Shown piece by piece: positions 1 to 11,479 of a stretch of 64,000 nt of DNA. Both the position numbers and the translations under genes were made by a program. This DNA is from Strongylocentrotus droebachiensis (Eukaryota; Echinodermata; Echinoidea; Camarodonta; Strongylocentrotidae). The stretch covers positions 62,001-126,000 of the forward strand of contig JAVYIG010002732.1 in the NCBI GenBank assembly GCA_035222895.1, read 5' to 3'. Under the pieces are notes generated by a model. That model was not told the DNA's origin. It ran no database searches and saw only the letters and a list, made by a program, of their open reading frames with translations. Each line of letters starts with the position of its first letter. Within the stretch, counting starts at the first letter, position 1.

Positions 1-600
1 TATATACTCATACTTAATAGATTTATCTGATATTCATCAGTATTTAAGTTTGGTCGGACTTGATAGTCTCATTATATTTGTAAATTTTCATGTAAGGAAG
101 TTGTTTGTCTCGTGTTTCATCATAAATTTAGCATTATTTCATCATAATGTCATTATGGAAGTAGGGTACAATATTGTGACTGGGGTAATTGCATTATTTT
201 AAAACTGGAAACGTGTGTTGCATTTCTTTCCCCTAACCATTCCTAACTTGAATAAACATATTTCGAATACGAATGACGTACAGCTAAATTAAATGACAGA
301 TCTATGAAACCCTTCGACCAAAATGGCAAAGCCGATCTGCCTAACTTAAACGCAAAGTAAATGAATTCGAATGACAAACTCGCGAATTTCGCCGGGAAAT
401 CCTATATTATTATTAGGTGATACGTAACTAAGTCTACCTATTGATTTCGTCAAGATTTTCTTTATTTTTTTTTATTATTTATTATTCTGCCATAATTTTG
501 TTCGCAGGATATCTCAAGACTGAATAATGCCATTATCATGAAACTTGCAATGATGATAGATCTTAGTCTTACTTAGAACTGCGTGACTTTTCAAAGACTC
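1..600. other. AT-rich sequence, no gene seen
   Basis: Both strands carry frequent stops and no splice-flanked open segment was recognised. No repeat family could be named. Confidence 0.5.
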
Positions 601-610
601 AAAATTATCG

Positions 611-1240
611 TGACGTCATCCAGGCGCCATTTTGTGAAAATCAACTAATGATCATATCTTCATAACGGATAGTAATTTCTCATTCATATTTATCATGAAT
701 AAGATCAATATCCGTCTAATCAATTTCAGGTAAAAAAATGCGCGTACGCTTTTGTCCGCGCGTTTACGCGCGCGAATTTTTTTTAAATGCTCCAAATCAT
801 CCCAATTTTTTTTTACATATTTTCAGGCCATATGGAGCATTTGATAAAAAAATTACGCACACGCGCATGCCCGCGCGTTTTCGCGCGTACTGGCATTTTG
901 CAACATAGAATCGCCGATTTTTTTCTGTATTCATATTTGGTACATTTTTCCAAGCATTTTGATAATTTGTTCACCTTTTATTAACACAATGAGCGTCCGT
1001 CAAAGTTGACAGCACGCGCGGATTTGCGTTATCGTTATCCACAATACATGGGCAAAAACATGCCTATATAAAATTAATTGTAACTCTTTAGAATAGATAG
1101 AAACTCCTAATATTTTTTCATATTTGGATAGATTATGAGTCGGAGATATGATTTCATGTCTCATTTGATCCTCAATTAACTCATGACGTCATCATAATGG
1201 CCTCCAAACTCAAAATTTAAATTTGCATATTATGACGTCA
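611..1240. promoter_or_regulatory. three perfect CRE octamers
   Basis: The palindrome TGACGTCA occurs at 611-618, 1184-1191 and 1233-1240. This is the classical CREB/ATF binding site. No gene start is recognised nearby, so the sites may simply belong to a dispersed repeat. A further TGACGTCA occurs near 16155. Confidence 0.35.
725..1025. repeat. CpG-rich alternating CG patch in AT-rich DNA
   Basis: Two similar tracts, near 735-775 and 855-890, are rich in alternating CG (GCGCGTACG, CCGCGCGTTTACGCGCGCG, CCCGCGCGTTTTCGCGCG), with another at 1010-1020. They sit in poly-A/T-rich DNA. The tracts resemble diverged copies of one unit. Alternating purine-pyrimidine CG can adopt Z-DNA; that is inference only. 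Confidence 0.5.
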
Positions 1241-1424
1241 GCATATTTTTGGAAAATTGATTGTATCTATGTAAATATCGATCAATTTTCTTTCAAATTT
1301 TGATTTGTTGTAGTTGAGACAATTTTCTACAAATGCTGTATTCACAATTTTTATTTTTGACAAAAGTATCATGGTGTATTTTTGCGATTAAAGGAGGCAT
1401 GTCAATTTTTCACATTTTGCGTGT

Positions 1425-2065
1425 ATTCTCTATGGGACATGACTTTTTCTCAAAACTGGATTCTACACTCCTGTCTTTCGCGAGCAAAATCTCCGATGTT
1501 TTAGCTTCGTTTTCGCTGAGCTTCGTATATGTTGTAGCTGAGACAATGAGCTATCACCAGTGTGCCCTTTATTTTTCGATTAGATGCTGGGATCATGCTC
1601 ATATTTCACTTGCAAAGTAGGATTTCAGAATTCCATTTCCCGTTTACGTGTAATCGCTATGGGAGATGTTTTGGTATATCGGTACAAACGCACTTGACTT
1701 CCAACCTCGAGATCCCTGGTTCGAGTCCGGGTGTCTCCAACAATTTTTTTCTTCACTTTTTTTTCCTTTTGACCTTCGCTGTACCATCTCCTTTGATTAT
1801 TTAAACACGTAGAATCGCAAATAATGTCATAAACAACCCTTTTTACTTTATTATTACCCTATTTTCACTTAATCCATTACTTTTTGCGTGTAATCCCTAT
1901 GGGAGATGACTTTTTCTCAAATCTGGAGTCTACATTCCTGTCTTTTGCGAGCATTATCGCCGTTATTTCTGCTTGGATTTTGTTGATTTTTGAGTAAGTT
2001 GTAGCTGAGACTATATGCTATCTAAATCAACCCTCATTTTTTCAATAAGATGTCATGATCGCGCT
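1425..2065. repeat. diverged duplication of a ~180 bp segment
   Basis: Segments near 1425-1605 and 1885-2065 align over their length: both contain CTATGGGA(C/G)ATGACTTTTTCTCAAA, TCTACA-TCCTGTCTTT-GCGAGCA and GTTGTAGCTGAGAC in the same order. A short third piece (CTATGGGAGATG) lies at about 1660. This is a dispersed or tandem repeat of unknown family; no coding potential is apparent. Confidence 0.6.
1660..1735 (+). pseudogene. tRNA-like relic with perfect B box, Gly-TCC-like loop
   Basis: A 5' GGAGATG can pair with TGTCTCC at the 3' end as a 7-bp acceptor stem. The T arm is good (CCTGG, loop TTCGAGT, CCGGG) and includes the B box GGTTCGAGTCC. The loop CTTCCAA would give a Gly TCC anticodon, but its stem pairs badly and the D arm has only three pairs. 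The 5' acceptor half also belongs to the surrounding repeat, so the match may be partly accidental. It is a degenerate tRNA gene or a SINE head. Confidence 0.35.
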
Positions 2066-2136
2066 CATGATCATGATCATTATCATCATGATCATGATCA
2101 TTATCATCATGATCATCATCATAATGATGATAATCA
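2064..2136. repeat. palindromic ATCATGATC simple repeat
   Basis: Runs of TCATGATCA and ATTATCATCATGATC form a dense, self-complementary simple repeat. Confidence 0.7.
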
Positions 2137-2594
2137 TTTATCAATTACATTTTCATTTCTTTGAATAAGATAAAATCGTCAAAAGGTGTTCTTCATGATG
2201 TAAATTAGAGTCAAATGTGTAACTGGTTACTGCACAGGGTCAAAGGTCATATATTGTTTTAATCTATCTTCCCTAGATCCATGATGATCAAGGAGACACA
2301 ATTTAATCTTGACATATGAATAGATCATAATGGGAGAAGCATATAAATGGGAGAAGCATTTTACAAAGTAATATATCGTGTAATGCATTATTCGTTATGT
2401 AAACCATTATCATACGTATCACCTCAGGCTAATTCGTCTAAGTGACGAATTAAAGTCTAGTTATTATTATTATTGTGATGATCCATATAATTTTTAACAA
2501 TTATTGTCCTAAATATTAGTTCATATTATTATTAATATTGAAAGCAGTATCAATAGTAGTAGTATCAGTTTTATTGGTATCATTATTATTATTA

Positions 2595-2975
2595 ACATTT
2601 GTTTGTTTGTTTGTTTATTTTATTTTAGCATGGTGGCATACTTCATTACTAATCATAGATTAACATGATTTACATACAAAGTTAAAGAAAACATACACAT
2701 ATAAATATACAAATAGGTTAGAAGGCGAGAAATCCAAAGAAGCCCTAATTTAGAAAAAGAATACGAACAGAAAAAAATATTATATAAAAAGATAGAAGAA
2801 AAACAAATCAGTTGTTTTTGTTTGCTATTAAAAGTCAAACATGATATTACAAATATTATAAACTGCTTTTGAAAGTACAGTAAGTTGGATATATTTAGTT
2901 TATACCGGCAATTCATTCCATAGACGATTTTGCACCATAATAACTTAAACTTTTCTTTTTGAAGCACGTTTTAAT
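2595..2975 (-). mobile_element. LINE 3' relic, minus strand
   Basis: On the minus strand the fragments SLSYYGAK and RLWNELPV appear in different frames. They recall the C-terminal tail common in CR1/Jockey-type LINE proteins (YYGAK-LWNELP). The tail downstream on that strand is AAACA-type repeats, seen on the plus strand as repeated TTTG at about 2600-2620. It is old and broken by frameshifts, and only the 3' end remains. Confidence 0.5.
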
Positions 2976-2999
2976 TGTTGGTAAAGTAAATATACGAGG

Positions 3000-3790
3000 A
3001 GCCGTTTATTAAGCTATAGGAAGTGTATTTAAAATTAAATTTACTTAAAAGATAATATGGGGTTGATTGGTCTGCAATTTTAAACATGTAGTAGTAGCAT
3101 TATTGTAATCGATATTAGTGTTGTTATTTTTCCAATTATTATTCATTATTATTATCATTTTTATCATTACTATTGTTATCATTATTTTGTTGATCTTCCA
3201 AAAACTGCCCCTAGTTACATTTCAATCAAAGAGCTTTCCTCCTAGAATGGCGGAATTGGAGTCCATGCCAAGACCGAACTGTAAAGGCATAAAGATCTAA
3301 GTGCGCCTGTATCTCTGTGTGCGCGGTAATGTAAATTAACCTATTAAAATGGGGCTTATTTCTCAGCGATAATTAAACGAAACAATCTCGAAATAAATTA
3401 CATTTTTCATCACAAAACAAGGATCCTGGAGTTTCGTTCCACAAAACAAATTACACATGTTTTCATTCGTTCATTACATGATCTATCCGCTCTCGTTGAC
3501 GCTGCTTTTGCACCTATCATTCTCTGCACGATGGCTTCGTACGATAAATGCATACAGCCTCAGCTCGAATATGAATAGATCGTATAATGAAATCATTCGC
3601 ATGTAGCTGTATGGCGGTGCGTCCTTAATTCCAGATCTCAAAAATCGGTAAGATTTCGAACATCTGATATCAGCAATGGAAAGAGGCGCTTTACTTAGTG
3701 ATGAAAATGTCTTTTGAATTGGCTGTAAAATTATAAACAGATTGACGAAAGATCGGCAGGATTTGCATTTTTTGCGTCCTTTCATTTCGT
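3000..3790. other. no gene seen; short ATT-type simple repeat
   Basis: 3095-3190 is rich in ATT/ATC triplets. The remainder has no recognised motif on either strand. A minus-strand open stretch at 3483-3854 runs into the LINE 3'UTR and is not family-like. Confidence 0.5.
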
Positions 3791-6700
3791 TTTTATTTCC
3801 ATTTCCAACAAAATAAATAAAGTACATGGGATTGCATTGTACATAGTAAAACAATGAAACTTAACAATATATTTGTAATTGGTCCACAGTGTACAATAGG
3901 CATATAAAACAGGTTGGTCATGGAGGGGACTGCTGAAAAGCTGAGCTTGTAGATTGCAGCCCCCTATAACTTATAGTTGCAAAAATAGTATATCAATAAT
4001 AACGGAACGCACAAATACATAAACCGATGAAACATAACCTAGAAGGAGTGAAAGGGACAGGGAAAGAAGGGAGACAACGAGAGAGGGCAGGGCTCTTACC
4101 TATAACACACACAACACAACACGGGCCGACTGGAATACGGATGGCCAGTACAAAATGAATCAAAATATCCAATGTATTTTATTGAGTTAAATAAATTTAA
4201 AAAGAGAGAGCTAACGCTTGATAATTACGCAAAAAATATTTTTTTAATTTGAATTTAAAAGAATTTAAACTGGGGGCATTCTTGATGCTAACATCAAGAA
4301 TGGTCCATAGCTTAGGGCCTGCGTAAGTGAATATGGATTTAGCAAGTAAAGTTCTAGTTAATGGCAGATGAAATTCGTCAGATTGGCGCGTAGGGTATTT
4401 GTGTATAGTTTTATTTTTGATGAATATTAAATTGAAGGCTGATGGTAGCGTATTATTATTGAACTGGTACATAAACTGACCAAGGCTATAACGATACAAA
4501 TCATTTATTTTCAACACATTATTTTCAACAAATAAAACGTCAGTATGAGATCTCCAGGAAGTGTTACAAATAACACGCATAGCTTTTTTTTGTAGAAGTA
4601 GTATTCTATGAAGATAAGAATCGTATGTATTACCCCAAACAATAATACCATAATTTAAGTAGGGCAAAATTAATGTCGAGTAAAGCATTAGTAGGGAGGA
4701 GGTTGGCAGAAAAAACTTAACCTTATTTACAATCCCTATGTTGCGAGAGATTGTTCGGCAAATGCTATCAATATGACATTTCCATGAGAGTTTATCGTCT
4801 ATTATCAGACCTAAAAATTTCATTGAAGTGACGGCTTCTATGTCAGTATTATCTAGTTTAACATTATGTGGTAAGTTACCTATAGAATTGCTGAAGAGCA
4901 TACATTTTGTTTTTTGTAAATTTAATGATAACTTATTAGCTCTCATCCATTGTAACAATTTGTCTAATTCAATGTTTAGTATATTGACCAAAATATCAGG
5001 ATCTGCATGTGAGAAGAGCACATTCGAATCATCTGCAAATAAGAGGAAGGAAAGGATATTAGAGGAATTTCGGATATCGTTTATATAGGTAATAAATAAA
5101 AGTGGGCCCAGTAGACTGCCCTGTGGAACACCACAATCTACATCTTGCATAGAAGAACATTGGTCGTTAATACACACAAATTGCTTGCGGTTCGTTAGGT
5201 AGCCTCTGAACCACTCCAAGGCCCTACCACGAATTCCGTAATTGTTCAATTTGTAGAGAAGTATTTTATGATCGATGGTATCAAAGGCCTTGGAGAGGTC
5301 CAGGAAAACACCCACAGTATGCTTGTATTTTTCAATAGCTTCTGTAACTTTTTCGACAAGGGTAAGTAAAGCATGGGATGTACTATGTTTTTGGCGAAAG
5401 CCAAACTGAAAATGAGAAATTATGCTGTTTTTATTCAGAAAATTTAGAAGTCTTGTATATATTATTCTTTCCAGAATTTTTGAAAGAGCAGGCAGGAGAG
5501 AAATTGGTCTAAAATTACATATATTATCCCTTTCTCCTTTTTTGTAAACCGGTATAACCTTAGAAATCTTCATACAATCGGGAACAACACCGCTAGTCAA
5601 GGATAAATTGAATATATGCACCAGCGGATCGACAATGTAGTTTATGACGTTTTTCAATAAAATATTATCAATGCCATCGTGTCCAGTACTCTTTTTATTT
5701 TTCAAGTTATGAACTATATCTATTAATTCATTTCTATGTACGGGGACAAAAAATAGTGAATTGGGATTTGGTTGGTCTATAAAGTCTAAAAATGTCTTTT
5801 GCGTTGGAGGAATATCATCTGCAAGGCTATGTCCTATTTGAGAGAAATATTGATTAAACGTATCGGCCATCTGCGCTGAGTCGCGAATTTCTACGTTGTT
5901 ATATGTTATTTTTTCTATACGCGATTTATCGTTATGCTTATTAATGGCACTATTTATGATTTTCCATGTTTTACTAATATCATGTTTGAATAGAATCAAC
6001 TGATTTGTAAAATATTTTCGTTTTTCAATACGTAATATTTTAGTGAGAATATTTTTGTAAGTGCTATATTTACGGTGAGACTTTTCAGAACGCTGAATTT
6101 TGCTTGCGTAATATAAGTTGTTTTTTCGATTGATTAATCTTAAAATTGGTTTAGTTATCCATGGAAGTCTGGGACTCTTTTTATAATTAGAACATTTGTT
6201 CACTAATGGAATGTGTCTATCTAAATGAGACATAAGAATCGTCATAAATTTATCATACGCAGTATTTGTATCATGCGAACTATTAACTTCAGTCCAATCA
6301 GCCTCTTCGAGACTTTCCTTCAATCGCGCTATTTTATTAGGTGTTACTTTTCTGAATCTTTGCGAGGGGGTGACTTTTTTATTAAAAATACAATGACTTC
6401 GTGAAAAAATTGGGTAGTGATCAGATATGTCGGATAAAATTATTCCTGATTCAGGTAAGGGAACAACATTGCAGAAGATATTATCAATAAGGGTTGCTGT
6501 TTGGTTGGTAACTCGGGTTGGTTTTGTGATTAAAGGTAATAAGGATGAAGATAGCATGATATCCAAAAAATCCTGTGAAGTATTTGGAGCTGAAGATTTA
6601 GAAATATCTATGTTAAAATCTCCCACGATATAGCAGTCTTTATTGGTAAAGACTGGATTTTGTAGTAAATCTTGCAAATATTCTAAGAAGACAGGAATAT

Positions 6701-7540
6701 TCGAACTAGGAGGTCTGTAACATACCGTAATCAAAATATTCTTAGTATTTGGTACTCTAATTTCAATGACAATTGATTCAGCAATTTCAGTCATACAATT
6801 AAGATTGCTATGAATAAAATAGTCAAAATGCTGATTGATATACAGAGCTACCCCACCTCCTCTTTTATTAACTCTACTACTTTCTAAAAGGACATAACCG
6901 GGGAGTGAATATGAACCTGCAGATTCCCGAGTTAACCATGTTTCGGTCAAAGCAATTACAGAAAAATGTGTGTGTAAGGGAGTATCCGTTAAAAAGCGCA
7001 AGTTATCGAAGTTACAATTCAAACTCCTTACATTTAAGTGCATAATTGAAAATGTATTAGGTGTTGTTTTAAGAGATTTAAATTGATTCACAGTTAAATA
7101 GTTAGAACTTGAATAATGGTTATCATTATCTTCGTTTAGGTCAGTAGCTAGATTATTAATTCCTTGAGATGCAAGATCGCCAAAATGAGAAGAATTTAGA
7201 TCATTATTTTTAGTATTAATGTTTGGTCTAAACAAATCGTAAAGCTCATCATCGCTCAGTATACTGAAGGGAACGTTTTCAGCCATTAGGGATCAGAGTA
7301 TAACACAAAATAAAGTACATCGTTTCCGTACGGACAATGAGCGTGAGCGCGTGGGCAAGGCAAGAGACCTGGGGAGAGAGAAAGACGAGTGTGAAAAGAA
7401 AGTAGAATACAAAGAAGAGGCTACACTAAAATAAACATTGATACATTGATACGACTGGTAAACGATTAGATACACACACAATTTCGTGTGCATAATAGAA
7501 CCACACATAAGCATGCACGGACATGGATGAGCTCCCATGC
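3790..7540 (-). mobile_element. LINE (non-LTR retrotransposon), apparently intact ORF2
   Basis: This is an APE-type LINE on the minus strand. The 5' end is not defined: sequence up to at least about 7540 may be its 5'UTR, and no ORF1 was recognised. The 3'UTR runs from the stop at 4197 to roughly 3790, where the minus strand reads GGAAATGGAAATAAAAACG, a plausible tail. Clade is uncertain within the CR1/Jockey group. The copy at 16.9 kb is a related but different LINE. The open ORF argues for recent insertion. Confidence 0.8.
4197..7286 (-). CDS. LINE ORF2: AP endonuclease + reverse transcriptase
   Basis: This 1029-aa protein would nick target DNA and reverse-transcribe LINE RNA at the nick. 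The endonuclease spans residues about 79-294 and has every expected motif: LNVRSL (N85), TETW (E115), GDFNID (D223, N225), IDNIF (D268, N269) and SDH (288-290). The reverse transcriptase spans about 570-830, with FRPISLL, LDLSKAFDTI, GVPQGSLLGPLLF and FADD (749-752). The C-terminal region has YLNYGIIVWGN and the LINE tail YPTRQSDEFHLP. An in-frame TGA lies three codons upstream of the chosen ATG, so the start is well bounded. No internal stop or frameshift is present. FADD replaces the commoner YADD but keeps both catalytic aspartates. Confidence 0.93.
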   Translation of the reverse strand: MAENVPFSILSDDELYDLFRPNINTKNNDLNSSHFGDLASQGINNLATDLNEDNDNHYSSSNYLTVNQFKSLKTTPNTFSIMHLNVRSLNCNFDNLRFLTDTPLHTHFSVIALTETWLTRESAGSYSLPGYVLLESSRVNKRGGGVALYINQHFDYFIHSNLNCMTEIAESIVIEIRVPNTKNILITVCYRPPSSNIPVFLEYLQDLLQNPVFTNKDCYIVGDFNIDISKSSAPNTSQDFLDIMLSSSLLPLITKPTRVTNQTATLIDNIFCNVVPLPESGIILSDISDHYPIFSRSHCIFNKKVTPSQRFRKVTPNKIARLKESLEEADWTEVNSSHDTNTAYDKFMTILMSHLDRHIPLVNKCSNYKKSPRLPWITKPILRLINRKNNLYYASKIQRSEKSHRKYSTYKNILTKILRIEKRKYFTNQLILFKHDISKTWKIINSAINKHNDKSRIEKITYNNVEIRDSAQMADTFNQYFSQIGHSLADDIPPTQKTFLDFIDQPNPNSLFFVPVHRNELIDIVHNLKNKKSTGHDGIDNILLKNVINYIVDPLVHIFNLSLTSGVVPDCMKISKVIPVYKKGERDNICNFRPISLLPALSKILERIIYTRLLNFLNKNSIISHFQFGFRQKHSTSHALLTLVEKVTEAIEKYKHTVGVFLDLSKAFDTIDHKILLYKLNNYGIRGRALEWFRGYLTNRKQFVCINDQCSSMQDVDCGVPQGSLLGPLLFITYINDIRNSSNILSFLLFADDSNVLFSHADPDILVNILNIELDKLLQWMRANKLSLNLQKTKCMLFSNSIGNLPHNVKLDNTDIEAVTSMKFLGLIIDDKLSWKCHIDSICRTISRNIGIVNKVKFFLPTSSLLMLYSTLILPYLNYGIIVWGNTYDSYLHRILLLQKKAMRVICNTSWRSHTDVLFVENNVLKINDLYRYSLGQFMYQFNNNTLPSAFNLIFIKNKTIHKYPTRQSDEFHLPLTRTLLAKSIFTYAGPKLWTILDVSIKNAPSLNSFKFKLKKYFLRNYQALALSF

Positions 7541-9687
7541 GTATTAAAAATTAAACATGCTTGGAATGCCCGCCCGACACGAGATAGGCTCCAATAGAGC
7601 AACCAACCCCAAATCAGAGTGAACCTCCCACATAAATGCAGGTGAAAATGCGGAACACAAAGATTGTTAATCAAACCAAAACGCCACATACGGTTAGCTA
7701 ATTAATAATAAAAGCAAATTTGGTATGTCTTTGTGTCAATATGATGACAATATACCGAAGATCCATTTAAAAAGAATGTACCATCTGGCCAGGTAAATCA
7801 CCTCCATATGCAAAACAAAAGATTCAGTTATTTAAACATATTCACAATTTGACTGCAAGACAATCCCAAGCATGAAGCTATAGTTGAAAATGCACGCTCT
7901 AGTTGTATGCATTACAGTAAACACAGAAATAAAACACCTTATCTCCAACTGGTCATTTGATTTGTTTGTGAACATTTTTTTTATATATATTTTTTAACAC
8001 AGCTACTAAATTGCATACAACAGTCTTGAATCAACAACATGAACACCATATTATTTCGTTGGTTTATGGAGAAAATCGGGAAAACATTATCGGAGGTACC
8101 ACTTTTTACCTCAAAGATACAGAACTTAATACAGGTATTTCCAAAAGAAATGTTATATCCACATAATTATCCTGAACGAAGGAAACTTTTTCTGAATGAA
8201 ATATGAACTTACCGACGAGGATCGGAAAATATTTATTTTGAGAGACTACGTCATCAAAATTCTGATAAATAGTGAAACCAACTGTTTGTATAATATTTTG
8301 ACTTGCAATGTATGCAATAAATTTTTACCTTTGATGAATCGCTTGTTTAGATAAATCATTTGTAAACTCTCGTGCGTGAATTTTCTAGTTGCACCCATTT
8401 GTAGTTGGACGTTCATTTGGTACTAATGATTATTGATCTAAATAAATATATGTGGAACATGAGAAATCATGGATCATCTCATTATGATACCCACCGAGAC
8501 TAATATTGTATATTATTATGGCAATAGTGGTCAATATCATTGATTTTTGTGATACTCACGTGGAAGTATTGTTTTAAAAGCAGAGGAAATTTTTTTCATG
8601 TAGCGCCGTCGTCATTTATGAAAGTATTCGGTTTATTCTAAAAATGTAAAACGTATAATGGACCCCAGGGCTTCTATATTTTCAGAAACCTGGGCCACTT
8701 GTAACATTGGCTGATTATTACTGGCTTAGCGGACTGACACAAACGATAATATTGTATGAACATAAGGTGCTTTTATTACCATTCGGTCAACAATTTTTCT
8801 ACGCCGGTTTGGAATTGAATGCCCATTTTTAATTGACGCCTGATATTACTTATGGTCATAACTTGTCTCAATGAATATTCATGTTCAAAGTTTTATTTAT
8901 TTTGATGCTTTTGGAATTCAAATATATGAATTGTGAAATAATATCCTTGTAACAATTTCCAAGCACTCTCTAAATGAAGTAGATTACTGACATTTAAAAA
9001 CGCGTTATAGAAGGTTTTTTTAGGTAGAGAATGCTGTGTGGAAAAACTATTGGCCATAAATGCTAACTGCGTATCATAAAAAAAAATAAACAGCAAAAAA
9101 CCCGAAACTGAAATTTCACTTGACGCAAAACGACACAACGTTGTAAAAAAAGTAATCAAAAAAAAAAAAGAGACCTTTAAGCATTCACTACATATCAGTA
9201 CAGGAACTCTTGTTCAGCCTCTATTGTGTAGTAGATATTTCTGGAGTGGTCAAATCTAAGAATTAAACTTACACACAATAATTATGTGTAATAATATGGT
9301 AAAGCGATACAATCACGGTAATATAATAGATGACAGAGTCTCAAAGCATTTTGGTTTTTAGATTAAACGACTTAATTTCAAATTGAATTTGTTATGATGG
9401 AAAAAAGGGACTTGTTTTCATAAAAAGGCATGTAAATCTCAAGCATTTACATTTCAGACCTAAGGTTGGGGACATCTCATTTCCCCGTAGAACATGGATG
9501 TTTTTAAAGGAAAATGTGTCTAAGGAGTTTTTAAACATTTGGGGTATTGGCCTATTCATGTATTCCAGAAATAATTTTTGTTAAATTCATGTTATAAAGT
9601 GATATATCATGTAAGTAGGGCTTTATATTATGTTTTAACGTCTTGATAATTGTTTGAAATATAAGTTGCAAAACTATTATTGATAAG
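7540..9687. other. no gene or named repeat seen
   Basis: The stretch is AT-rich with stops in all frames. No splice-bounded open segment or known protein motif was found. The first 200 bases might still be LINE 5'UTR. Confidence 0.5.
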
Positions 9688-9724
9688 TACGGAGCCCGGG
9701 AAGGGACATGGTAAAAATATTTTT

Positions 9725-9945
9725 ATCTCGTTAAAACGAGATAGTATCTCGTTTTAATGAGATAGTATCTCGTTTTAATGAGATAGTATCTCGTTTTAAT
9801 GAGATAGTATCTCGTTAAAACGACATAGTATCTCGTTAAAACGAGATAGTTATCTCGTTTTAATGAGATAGTATCTCGTTAAAACGACATAGTATCTCGT
9901 TTTAATGAGATAGTATCTCGTTTTAATGAGATAGTATCTCGTATA
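9725..9945. repeat. 21-bp palindromic tandem array, left foldback end
   Basis: About ten copies of TATCTCGTTTTAATGAGATAG or its TTAAAACGAGA variant. ATCTCGTTAAAACGAGAT is itself a perfect 18-bp palindrome, so every unit can form a hairpin. Some units read CGACATAG instead of CGAGATAG. Confidence 0.9.
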
Positions 9946-11021
9946 AGTCCATTACGTGCCTTCACGGTTGTTTCATCGCAAAGCATGCCGGGACATAATT
10001 CTAGTCCATTTTCACCTTCGCCGTGATCAGCTGTCCTGTTGGAGTGTTGCAAACAACGGGATTCTTATCGAATCAACATCATAAAATCTTGTACATAGTC
10101 CGCTATTCTGCAGTGATTTTCTTCCAATCCAGTATCATTTGTACGGTAAGAAACCAAAGTTTGTGGTTATTCATTTTATGACGAATAAAGCTGATAATAC
10201 GACGTAATGAGAGTGGGCCGAGATCCAACTTTAGTAAATGTAGGCCTAGATCTAGTCCCGTATGTTCAAATGTGTGTGCATTTTAAGTAGACTGATTGCC
10301 TTTTAAGCTGCTAAACACTCGTGTTTTAGGTAGAAATGTACAGTAATATGAGATTTTTGTCTCATGAAATATGAATAGACTTTCTAGGTCCTATAATTGA
10401 TAATGGAATAGGGTCTACTAGAATGGCCGACAGTTAGGCCTAGATAGTGATTGCAATTAGAAATCATAAATGTAAGAAAGTAAAAGAGGCCATGAAAACG
10501 ATAGATTTGTCGATCTGGATCTGGATATAATAGTCTGATATCAATGAGCTCTACTTGAGGATCTACATGACGGGGGCGTACAGAGGATTTTTCGAGGGGG
10601 GGGGGCCGGGGGGTAAAATGTAAAAATCACGCAGTCAATTTCACAACGACTCGGCCAGCCGGTGAATATAAGCCGGGTGGTGGTAAGAGCACTTTTTTTT
10701 TCCTTCTTTTTTTACCCGAAAATATGAACATTTGGCAGACCGATATTTCGTTCAGTTGGTGGGGGGTAAGGTCACCTTTTTTGGGTCACCCTTTAGCACA
10801 AAAAATGTTTAATTTATTTTTGTTATTAAAAAAGTGAGGGGGGGGGGTTCCTCAAAAACACACACACACATAAACAAAATTGGAGGAGGGGGGGGGGGTT
10901 CAACCCCCGAAACTCCCTTCCCCCTGCATACACGTCTGCTACACGATCTAGTGTTGAAGAAGTGATGAGGGTTCTTTTGTCACAAACTTAAATTTGATTG
11001 TCTTTTCCCTTTTATTTATCA

Positions 11022-11458
11022 GTTGCAGCATCATCGAACACTATGGCCGATGAATCAGAAAATAACGTAGAAGCTACGAGAGAGCTCATTTCACAATGGA
11101 CAACAGAAGTGTTACGTGACTTTCTACAAGGAGGGGACTCAAGCTTGGAAATCGAGTAGTCATTATTTTATGGGTGTTCTCTGCCTTGACGCTGGGGGTA
11201 GCTGTTCAGCCATCCGAGGTAGAGATAAACTGGACGATGGATGGAGAGGGGGGGGGGGGGAGGAGAAAGGCATGCAGACTGCAGAGCTGGTCGTCTACTA
11301 TGTATAGAGACATTTGTGTGTACCTAGTGGATAAGGACCCTCCATCACTAGAGGGAAGAATGAGAGACTACAAAGAGGGAAAGGCATTTAGTTATTTTGC
11401 CAGTTTCTGGTTAGGGAGATATTTGTTTCATCTCATGGGAGAAAGCCGTCTGTAATTC
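11022..11458 (+). pseudogene. 5' part of a SAP-like transposon-associated gene, left arm
   Basis: A 5'UTR exon with donor TACG|GTAAGA at 10144/10145 is followed by acceptor TTTATCAG|TTGCAGC at 11022. The ATG at 11043 opens MADESENNVEATRELI, then WTTEVLRDFLQ. The frame is interrupted and continues as GLKLGNRVVIILWVFSALTL. Helix-rich WT-LRDFL followed by a hydrophobic stretch resembles a SAP-like N-terminus. Further on YLVDKDPPSLEGRMRDYKEG and AFSYFASFWLG look like the next conserved block; I recall such blocks from invertebrate proteins with SWIM or YqaJ domains, which is weak family evidence. A stop and AATAAA (about 11478) follow, so a short polyadenylated transcript is conceivable. Confidence 0.5.
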
Positions 11459-11479
11459 AAAATCATTTGATACTTGAAT

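Noticed and set aside
1333-1804. Two overlapping 80-95 codon frames
   Set aside because: They fall in the duplicated repeat and tRNA-like relic and are not preserved between the repeat copies.
3483-3854. 123-codon minus-strand frame
   Set aside because: Overlaps the 3'UTR of the LINE and resembles no protein family.
9725-9945. CRISPR-like regular repeat array
   Set aside because: The units are directly abutting palindromes with no unique spacers, at a transposon end in an animal genome.
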